Of a stretch of 64,000 nucleotides of DNA, positions 55,690-64,000 are shown one piece after another (position 1 is the stretch's first letter; every line of letters begins with the position of its first letter). The notes under the pieces were generated by a model that had not been told where the DNA came from, searched no databases, and saw only the letters and a list, made by a program, of their open reading frames with translations. A program made the position numbers and the translations under genes. Origin of the DNA: Parietaria judaica (taxonomy: Eukaryota > Streptophyta > Magnoliopsida > Rosales > Urticaceae); assembly GCA_954871525.1 (NCBI GenBank), contig OX940871.1, positions 15,468,532 to 15,532,531 of the forward strand, in the 5' to 3' direction.

Positions 55690-57700
55690 AAAATAATTAT
55701 AACTGGTGTTAATCTCGTTTTTTTGGATCAAACACTGAAGAAGCCCATTTCTTGATGTTGGGCCTGACTCAATGTCGTTTTGCTGACGTGCCGAGCTTCT
55801 GTTGACTTTTAGGTGGGCCAAGGTTGGCCTTGTTGCGGGGATGACAGATCTAGTCCCCTCTGTTGACTTTTTGTCAGCTCCGTTGACCTTGGGGTAGTTA
55901 CCGCTGACTTCACGCTGAGTTTTTAATTGACTGATACAGGGGGCCCGAGCAGGTGTTCCTGGCACTTGCAAAGTCAAAAAGTCTCATTGCCGTTCGGGGT
56001 CCTATGCGATCCGGGCTACACACTACCTGTTATCGCAAGGCCAGGGGCTGGTGTTACAAGTTCGGGAACGGGGGAGTGCTTTTGACTAGGAAGTGAACAC
56101 TGGGAGGTTAGACTCTCGACTTCATATGGCCTGTTCTAGTCCAGGCTGGAACTGTCCGCAGAGTCGTGGGGTCTTGGACCTGCCCTAGGGTCTTCTCCAG
56201 GGGGTTCTTCTCATAGCGATCCCTCAGTCGTCCAGATCTTAGAGGAATTCCCCTAGGTTGGACCCTTCGTCCTGAATAGTGGGTCCAGACTCGTGTCCCC
56301 TGACTATACCCACATTCGCGCAATGGAAGAGGACCTGAACATGACCTATCAGCGGGTCGTGAACCGCGTAGGAATTTCACCAGGGCTTCCGCTTTTTGAA
56401 AATCTCTCACTTTTCGGACCTGAAAAAAGGGAACACCCGAGGTCAAGGGAAACAGGGGGGGGGGGGGGGGGGGGGTTACCCCCTGATTTACCTCCGACAC
56501 TCAACATTAGAACGGTATTTTAGGGGAGGCGAGTATATAGGGAGTAGAGAGAGTTTCGAGTGAGTTCCCGTTGAGAGGAAGTGAGTTACCGTTTAACTAT
56601 AATGGGCTCCTATTTATAATAGGATTTGGGGGTCTAAACGCAATAAAATATTGTTATGAGCCCCCCCCCCCCCCCCCCCCCAATATTATATATGCAGATT
56701 GGTCCCCAGAAAAAGAGGAAGCCATCACCGTCGTCGGATCGCCGATCAGTCGTCGAACACGCGCTCACGCGCCCTGCAATAGGCTTGCGTACAAAAGAAG
56801 GCCTGATCGTGGCCCTCCACATGGCAGCAGGTGGATGGGGGCTGCAAATGGCCAGGGTGATGCAGAGGGGCATGATGGTCTTTTCCCTGGCCAAATTTCA
56901 CGATCTGAGGGGGGAAGCCCCACAAGTGGGCTTGATGTTCCCCTGGCGGGCCCCGCGGATGGATGCAGCAAGGGAGGTCGCACCATTTGGCGTGATCTGA
57001 GGAACGCAGCCCACAAGTGGGGCTGACGTGGCCGAGGATGACACAGAAGGGGCAAAATCAACTTTTTCCCTGCCACGTGGCGCGATCTGGTGAGGGGCTG
57101 CACCTGTGGGTCCCACAAAAGGTGTTTAGGAGTGTTTTTCGCTCCCGAACACGTCCTGTGTCCGTTTTTCACAGATTTTATGTCGTTTTTGGGTGTTTTC
57201 ATATTTTTACGAACATCGAGACACTTTGTTTTTCAAAAACAGACCTTCAGAGGGTGTTTTGGATTTGAAATTGATTAATTTGATTTATTATCTTATTTAA
57301 AAGATTAATCAAATTATAGAATTAATTAATGGAAATTAGTATGATAATATCCGCTTAATTAATGTATTTATAAAAATCAATTCCGAAAATTACCCGTAAC
57401 ATTAACCCCACAGTTTTACGGGAATCCGGGATTTCCGTGAAACGTCCATATATTCGAGGCGGGCCCTCTCATTTTCACAGTTTTGAAAGGGACGCGCCTT
57501 ACGGATTTTCTTCAAAGTTTTTCGAGCTTGCGTAACTTTCGATTCTGTTAGCCTTTTCACGTGCCGTTTTCTTTTGTGTATTGCTTTTTTTGAACGGAGT
57601 TTAGCATAACTCGGTTTTTGTAACGGGTCCTTCGAATTGATTTTTGAGAAAATCGGATTGAAGTCAAGTTGTTTTTGTGAAAATTACCGTATTTTCTCTC
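55690..57700 (-). other. LTR-like and 3' part of a fourth Gypsy/Tat-like element (Tat4)
   Basis: A GC-rich stretch without supported coding. On the minus strand a poly-G tract followed by GCTCAT (56682-56655) looks like a purine tract, and a TATAAATAGG box lies at about 56610. These suggest an LTR running left, but no clear TG/CA ends or duplication were found. An imperfect 150-175-bp duplication (about 56830-56930 and 57020-57110) is present. Confidence 0.4.
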
Positions 57701-57909
57701 TGGCCCCATGGAGAACCAAAGAATGGATGACCCAGCCAGCCTGCCGGACTGTGCCTTCGCCGGAGAGGACCGTCGTCGGGGTCAGAAAGTTCCGGCGAGG
57801 TTACCGGAGGGGAGGGCAGCGTTGGCGGTGGTGAGGCGGCTTAGGAAGGCACGGGCTCGCCTGTGCAGGGCCTTGGTGAGGTCGGCCAAGCCCTAGGCGG
57901 TGCGTCGCG

Positions 57910-58740
57910 GTTTGCCGTTGCCGGTGGAGGAGCCCATGAGCACTGGGAGGTCAAGGCGAGTCTGACCGTGGTGGTAGCTCGTGACAATGTGTCCGAAAGA
58001 GGCCAAACAGAGCTCCACTCTTTATGAGGAGCTGGGGAGTTTGGAGGCGGCGTTGCACCGCTCCCGTCGCCGTCGGTGGGTCCCTCGAGAACCGGGAGGT
58101 CACAGCGAGTCCGGCTAAGGTGGTGGTGTCCGTCGGTGTGGCCGGAGGAGGCCGCTCGGTGTCGGACCCTTTGCGTGGGTTTGGCGAGGTTGGTGACGGC
58201 GATAGGGCGCTCGCCGTTGCCGGTGACGGGTCCCTCGAGGATCGGGAGTACTGGGTGACTCCATCGAAGGCGGTGGCATCTGTCGCCGTGGCCGGAGGAG
58301 GCGCGAAGTTCTGGGGGCCCTTGTTTGGGTCTTGTGGAGCCAAAGGCGGCAAGGTGGGGCTCACCGTCGCCGGTGATGGGTCCCCCGTGGACCGGGAGGA
58401 CTGGGCAACCCCGATGGAAGAGGTGGCGAGTGACGCCATGGATGGAGGAGGCGCGGAGGCCCGGAGGGTGGGGGGGGGTGCTTGGGTTCGGTGAGGTCAG
58501 GCTCACTCATGGCGGGGCGACGTGTCCCGCCACCGCTGGTGATGGGCTCCCCGAGGTTCAAGGAGTCGGGGAGACCCCGTACACGGCGGTTCCGGCCGCC
58601 GGAGGACGTCAGTGGAGCATGGTTCCCCCGTTAGGGACCGCTGGGTCCGACTGTGCCTTGTGTGGCATGGGAGACTCCGCCATCGCTAGTAGAGGGTCCC
58701 ACAGAGACCGGGGTAGCGTTGCGGTCCGGTCAGCGGTGGT
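57910..58740. repeat. GC-rich tandem repeat, ~150-165-bp period, about six copies
   Basis: A word of the type GCCGGTGA(C/T)GGGTCCC with GGGAGG following recurs near 57917, 58070, 58218, 58371, 58538 and 58683. Long open frames on both strands here come from the repeat's composition, not from a gene. Confidence 0.8.
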
Positions 58741-59259
58741 GCCGGCTGTCGAAGAAGTTGGAGGGCTCCGCCTCTTCAGCGTCTTAGGTCATAGAGAAGT
58801 GTTGTTTTTATCTTTCACTCTCTTTTTTTGGACCTCTGTATCTCCTCATTTTTGTATTGAGACCGTACCTCCCACTGCCTGTGGTGGATTTTTGCACACG
58901 CCTTTTGAGGCACTCGTTGTACATATTGACATTCTCGGCCTCTTGAGGAGACGCGGTGGCTTCATGCTATCTTCCGCGCGCCGATCAGAGCGTGTTGGCT
59001 TTTGTTGTTTGTATATTCGAGGGTTTCCGTTTTTTTCTCGGTTTTACCCCCTTTCTGTCTGTTGCAGGTGCTCATTCTCCCAGGGAGCTGGCCTTGCTTT
59101 CGAGCCTTCTCGCCGGCAGACGTGTTTTCCGTTGCTGCCCGATGTATTTTGTGTTTAGAGCACGTTCCTACCCCTGAGCTTCTTGTCGAGTTAGGGCGGT
59201 TTTTCCTGCTTTTAGACTTCGTGCCAGAGTTGTGATTCTGGTCTTGCAATCTGGGTTTG
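58741..59259. other. Spacer of Tat4 between two tandem arrays
   Basis: Plus-strand open frames are present but show no recognisable domain. I see no supported gene. Confidence 0.4.
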
Positions 59260-60420
59260 GCTCTTATAAGGCGGCTTACGGTTTCGGACTTGATGCTTGA
59301 GCAGGCGGGATCGAGGTCCAGGCCGTTCTAGGAATTATTGCCAGGAGGACGCTTACGAGGCGTTTGGCGTTTTCCCGAAGTTGGCGCTCACGAGGCGGCT
59401 TACGGTCTCGAGTGCCGAGGTTAGCGCTTACGAGGCGGCTTACGGTTTCGGACTTAATACCTGAGCAGGCGGGTTCGAGGTCCAGGACATACTAGGACTT
59501 TGTGCCGGGAGGACGCTTACGAGGCGTTTGGCTTTACCCAAAGTTGGCGCTTATGAGGCGGCTTACCTTCTTGGGTGTCGAGGTCGGCGCTTATGGGGCG
59601 GCTTATGGTTTCAGACTTGATGACTGAGAAGGCGGGATCGAGGCCCGGGCCATACTAGGACTTTGTGCCGGGAGGACGCTTACGAGGTGTTTGACTTTTC
59701 CCGAAGTCGGCGCTTTTGAGGCAGCATATTGTCTCGGGTGCTGAGGTTAGCGCTTACGAGGCGGCATACAGTTTCAGACTTAATGCCTGAGTTGGCAGGA
59801 TCAAGGTCCGGGCCAAAGTAGGAATTTGTGCCGGGAGGACGCTTACGAGGTGTTTGGCGCTTTTGAGGCAACTTACTGTCTCGGGTGCCAAGGTTAGCGC
59901 TTACGAGGTGGCTTGCGGATTCATACTTAATGCCTGAGTAGGCGGGATTGAGGCCCGGGCCATACTAGGAATTTGTGCCGAGTGACGTCTTTAAGACATT
60001 CGGTCTTTCCTGATGGTGGCGCTTTTGAGGCGGCTTACTGTCTCGGGTGCCGAGGTTTGCACCTTTGAGGGCGGCTTATGGTTTCATACTTACGCCAAAA
60101 GCGAGGTTCTGGTCTTTTGCAAAAGTATGCGCTACGAACGACTTACGGTCTTGGACTTTTTGTTCCAGGTTTTACTCCCATGGTGCTTTTCCGAAGTTGG
60201 CGCTTGTGAGCGGCTTATTGTCTCAGAGTTGATGCCTGGATCAGCGGGATCAAGGTCCGTGTTTTCCAGGTCTTTATGCCACAGTAGGTGGTGTCGAGGC
60301 CGAGCCGTACTAGGAATTTTGTGCCAAGTGGCGCTGCTTGGTCTTTTTACTGATGTTTGCGCTTTGAGTGGCTTACTTCTTCGGCTTCTTCTTTTTTTTT
60401 GTCTCTGCCTATTCCGGTAA
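59260..60420. repeat. ~163-bp tandem repeat, six to seven copies
   Basis: The landmark GCTTACG(G)TTTC(G/A)GACTT recurs at 59281, 59445, 59608, 59771, 59918 and 60081, spaced 164, 163, 163, 147 and 163 bp; later copies are more diverged. Each unit also holds two GCGCTTACGAGGCGGCTTAC-like half repeats, so a smaller sub-repeat underlies it. Confidence 0.88.
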
Positions 60421-60839
60421 CCCCCAGTTTTTGAGTGATCGGTTAGGGTTAGGAAAAAACTATACAAGTAGAGACAAGTATTTCAATAGAAAAAGAGAAT
60501 TCTATTGATTGACACTTATTGTGGTATCTTCTTTTACATAGATCAGTAGCCGGGGCTATTCCCGATTCGACTAGAATACTCGTGGTGGCGACGTTGGCTT
60601 GACTACTTCTCCGTGAGATTTTTTCCTGGATTGGAGCTTTCAAACTTTGGGTTCTTCTTAGCTTCAACTTGGATTGGAACGTTCTGGGAAGTTCTTACCT
60701 CAGATTGGTCGGGTTCCAAGTCTTTGCGCGGCTAATCTTCGGCTTAAGCTCGTATCTCAGATTTTAGCTTCGGGTGTGTAGCCTGGCCTTTGTCGCGCAA
60801 CATTTATTGATAGTACTGCTTAAGGTGTTTGGCGTTCCA
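60421..60839. other. Spacer between array and integrase end
   Basis: No gene seen; non-coding 3' part of the Tat4 internal region. Confidence 0.4.
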
Positions 60840-61816
60840 GGGACGGGGAATTTCCTTACCCCCCCATCTCTTCCATTTGGTAGGTTTCGTCTTAGATAAC
60901 TTTGGTGACGCGGTAGGGGCCTTCCTACGTGGGCCCTAGGACGCCGGCTCCCAGGACCTGCGTGTTCTGCTCCACCTTTCTTCGGACCATGCTTCCTTCC
61001 AGAAAACGCCTTGTCTTGACCTTGGAATATTAGTATTGCTTTACAACTCGTTTCTGGGCGGCCATACGTATGTAGGTGTTGTTCCTTCTTTCTTCAAGAA
61101 GGTCGAGCTCAAGTCGCAAGGCTTCGGAGTTTCGCTCCGAGTCGTAGAGTTCGACTCGTGGCGAAGGTACCGTGATTTCAGCATGGATGACTGCTTCAAC
61201 GCCGTATATTAGGACTAACAGAGTTTCCCTTGTCGCGTTTCTGGCGATGTTACGGTATGCCCAGAGCACTGCAGGTAGTTCCTCGGCCCATTTCCCCTTC
61301 TTTTTGTCGAGCTTCTTTTTCAGAATTTTTTTTGATTTCCTTGTTGACGAAATCGACTTGGCCATTGGCTTCTTGGTAGACTGGGGAGGAATAAGTGTTG
61401 TTGATTCCGAGATCTTGGCAGAATGACCGGAGATCCAGGTTGTTGCACTGTTTGGCGTTGTCGGTGATGAGCGACTCGGGTATCCCGTGTCGACAAACAA
61501 TGTTACGCCAGATGAAGTTCGTCGTGTTGGTCTGGGTGATCTTTTCCATGGGATCTGCCTCGACCCATTTGATGAAGTAGTCGATGACGACTATAGCGTA
61601 TTCCACTCCTCCCGGGGCTTTTAGAACTTTTCCAATTAGGCCGATCCCCTATTTTGCGAACGGGCGCGAGACCATTACTGGGCAGAGCGGGACTGTTGGC
61701 TGTCGCGGTATTTACGCGAACCTTTGACACTTGTCGCACTCTCGTGCCATTTTGTCGGAGTCTTTCTTGAGAGTCGGCCAGAAATACCCTTGTTTCAGGG
61801 CTTTCAGCGTGAGGGA
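60840..61816 (-). pseudogene. Tat4 integrase
   Basis: Reading leftward: KMARECDKCQRFA (end of the zinc finger), VIDYFIKWVEADP with the first Asp, ESLITDNAKQ with the second, and YQEANGQVDFVNKEI. The position of the usual catalytic Glu (GQAE) is Asp here. The C-terminal part follows (RETLLVLIYGVEAVIHAEI, then a YYSKVKTRRF-like segment with a stop near 61030). Several frame changes and stops. Confidence 0.85.
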
Positions 61817-63076
61817 TCATCCTGTGTAGTGGTTTCCAAAAATTCCTTTGTGGATTTCTCTCAGGACTAGGTCGGCGTCTTCCTTTGCAAGACATTTCAG
61901 AAGAGGTTGCAGGAAGTCGCGTTTGTTGAGCTCTCGGTTGTACATCGCGTATCTTGTTGCGCGGAACTTGAGTTGTCTAGTTTCTTTGCGGTTGGCATGG
62001 AGGGTACCGTGTTTCAGGTACTCTGTCATCGGAGTCATCCAGTTTTCACTGGCTTTGTCCGTCATGGTAAAGGCCTCTTCGAGATTGGGTGGAGGCGTGC
62101 CATATTTCAGGCACCCGATTGTCAACGGTGTCCACTTTCCGTTGGGCTCTATAGAGGTAGCGTAGGCCTCGGGTTTCTTTATCGAGTATTGCTCGAGGGC
62201 TTCGATTGGAACTTTTCCCAGTTCCTCATTGTCCGCTCCCGATGCCATTCTGGCCAAGGCGTCTGCCTCCAGGTTTTTGGCCCGGGGAATTTGTGTGATC
62301 TCGTACCACGAGTGGCTCCAGGCGGCGTTTTGTTTCCGTCAGGTATTCCAGCATGTGGGCTTCCTTTTCTTGGTACTCTCTTTCCACTTGATTCACGATT
62401 AGTTGGGAGTCGCAGTGGATTCGCAGGTTATCTGCCGTGAGCTTGTGTGCGATTTACAGTCCAGCTAGCAATGCCTCGTACTCGGCCTCGTTGTTGGAGG
62501 CCTTGAATCCAAAGCGTATGGCGTAGCAGAGCTTTCCTCCGTCGGGATTAATGAGTACTATCCCATCTCCTGAACCGTGCGCGTTTGCGGTCCGTCGACG
62601 TGTAGACACCAAGTTGGTCCGTCCAGATGACTTTTCCTTTTCGATTCTTTTGGTAGTCTGTTGATCTCTTCTTCGGTTTTGACCTCGGTGTCGTAGGTGA
62701 ACTCGGCGATGAAGTCAGCCACGGATTGGCCTTTGATGGCGACCCTAGGCTGGTACTCGACGCTGTATTCTCGTAGCTCTTAAGAACAGATTGCCATGCG
62801 TGAGGAAGTGCCTTTGAGGAGCGCCTTTCGGACCGGGTATTCGGTCCTCACGACTATTTATTAATCCTGGAAGTACGGGCGGAGCTTTTTCGTAGCGGTG
62901 ACTTGGGCCAGAGCTAACTTCCCGATTTGTGTGTAACGCGTTTCAGCGTCCAGAAGAGCTTTGTTGATGTAATAGATCGGAAGTTGCCTCTTGTCTTCTT
63001 CCCGGACCAATACAGCGCTCACCGGTCGAGTCAAAACCGAGAGGTAGAGGTAGAGTGACTCCTCCTCCTTCGTTTT
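61817..63076 (-). pseudogene. Tat4 RNase H and connection domain, heavily broken
   Basis: Pieces in different frames: [16 protein letters not shown] (connection end), LHVDG and the [16 protein letters not shown] segment (shifted), then 62257-61817 with ALARMASGADNEEL and the zinc-finger start LREIHKGIFGNHYTG. Multiple stops between 62258 and 62900. Confidence 0.75.
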
Positions 63077-63583
63077 TTACAGCAAGGGTGGTGACCCGAG
63101 GTAGGTTTTTAGCTCTTGGAAGGAGGTTTCACATTTTTTGTCGCAGACAAAGTTCTTTCCGCCCTTGAGGGCTTGAAAGAACGGTTGACAGAAGTCCGTT
63201 GCTTTCGAGACGAACCTTCCTAGAGCGTTAATTCTACCGTTCAGGCTCTGCACCTCCTTGATCCGTTGAGTGCTTCTCATTTCGAGAAGGGCTTTAATTT
63301 TCTCGGGGTTTGCTTCGATTCCCAGTCTGTTGACGATGTATCCCAAGAACTTTCCGGATTCGACTCCGAAAGCGCATTTGGCGGGGTTTAATTTCATTTG
63401 ATACTTTCTCAGTAACAGGAATGTTTTCCGCAGATCGTCGATGTGGTGGTCCTCCCGGAGGCTTTTTACGATCATGTCGTCAACGTATACTTCCATGGTA
63501 TTTCTGATTAGGGAGGCGAACATCATGTTGACCAGGAGTTGGTACATGGCTCCGGCATTTATGAGTCCGAATGGCATAACCTT
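63077..63583 (-). pseudogene. Tat4 reverse transcriptase, C-terminal half
   Basis: The frame begins exactly at KVMPFGLINAGAMYQ and reads the catalytic YVDDMIVKS, LNPAKCAFGVESGKFLGYIV and the thumb, with a stop at 63077. The N-terminal half is not in front of it on the minus strand: the sequence changes orientation at about 63584. Confidence 0.88.
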
Positions 63584-64000
63584 GTGGTCATGATCAGGAC
63601 AAAACTAATAGCATTCCTGAAAGAATTCAAAGACGTATTCGCCTGGTCACATGCCGACATGCCCGGCATTGACCCGGAGATCGCCGTTCACCGTCTAAAC
63701 ATCGAGGGAGGAAAGGTGGCAAAAGTACAACGCCGACGCGCCTTCAACCCTAAGAGATAACACGCGATCAGCGAAGAAGTCAATAAGCTAATCGCTGCCA
63801 ACTTCATTAAAGAAGTCACATAACCCGACTGGGTGTCCAACGTGGTGATGGTGAAAAAGCCGAACGGGAAATGGAGGATCTGCATAGACTACTCCGATCT
63901 CAATGTCGCGTGTCCCAAAGATTGTTTTAGACTCCCGAGGATCGACCAACTGGTGGACACCACCGCCGGCCACCAACTCATGAGCATGATGGACGCATAC
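63584..64000 (+). pseudogene. Gypsy reverse transcriptase, N-terminal half, opposite orientation
   Basis: Plus-strand coding reads TKLIAFLKEFKDVFAWSHAD, MPGIDPEIAVHRLNI, VMVKKPNGKWRICIDYSDLN, VACPKDCFRLPRIDQLVDT and HQLMSMMDAY, then leaves the window. Two TAA stops interrupt it (about 63758 and 63821). It is the half missing from the minus-strand RT to its left, so the two meet head to head. Confidence 0.88.

Noticed and set aside
56108..57202. Several frames of 114-151 residues, some with poly-Pro
   Set aside because: They depend on poly-C/poly-G tracts and overlap each other on both strands.
57841..59158. Long frames on both strands (221, 162, 156 and 277 residues)
   Set aside because: Open on both strands because the 153-bp GC-rich repeat lacks stops; proline, arginine and glycine bias, and no domain.

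Overview
The window is nuclear DNA of a flowering plant, most likely a eudicot. The evidence is spliced plant-type genes (MLH3 with 25 coding exons, PIG-H), plant lineages of LTR retrotransposons (Copia, and Ty3/Gypsy of the Tat type), a plant L1-like LINE and hAT elements. There is no sign of bacterial gene organisation, and I see no rRNA, tRNA or CRISPR.

Layout. 1-22.9 kb is a nest of retrotransposons. A Tat-type Gypsy element (Tat1, minus strand, 5' LTR at 19860-20721) carries an antisense, apparently spliced extra ORF on the plus strand. It is itself interrupted at 344/10400 by a complete, young Copia element (345-10399, 2.75-kb LTRs, 5-bp duplication TATAC). Tat1 sits inside the 3' LTR of another Tat-like element (Tat2, 20722-22.9 kb). 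22.9-24.5 kb is a higher-order tandem repeat built of trimers of about 110-bp monomers. 24.9-25.4 kb is the orphan 3' end of an LRK10-like receptor kinase gene. 27.0-31.7 kb is a decayed minus-strand Copia with 155-bp LTRs, a CCCCC duplication and a foldback element inside it. 32.6-35.2 kb is a diverged solo LTR of the first Copia family. 35.4-40.6 kb is a minus-strand LINE split and partly deleted around a Gypsy 3' end (LTR 37162-38131). 40.7-42.3 kb is a fragment of a third Copia. 42.3-43.6 kb is a non-autonomous hAT element with a second hAT-type element nested in it.

The genic island is 43.9-54.3 kb. MLH3 (plus strand, 1,129 codons with every intron phase consistent) and PIGH (minus strand, about 166 codons) converge tail to tail. 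MLH3 would work with MLH1 as the MutL-gamma mismatch-repair and crossover endonuclease. PIG-H belongs to the ER enzyme that starts GPI-anchor synthesis. The two genes have no functional link that I can see; they are neighbours only. A hAT-type element of the family nested at 42.5 kb also lies just upstream of PIGH.

55.7-64.0 kb is a fourth, degraded Gypsy/Tat-like element on the minus strand. It has two tandem arrays (about 153 bp and about 163 bp periods) downstream of integrase, and an orientation switch inside the reverse transcriptase at about 63.58 kb.

The most unusual signal is a three-helix, junction-like fold in the U3 of the Copia LTR. It is identical in pairing in both LTRs of the young element, and a diverged solo LTR keeps all three helices through paired compensatory substitutions.
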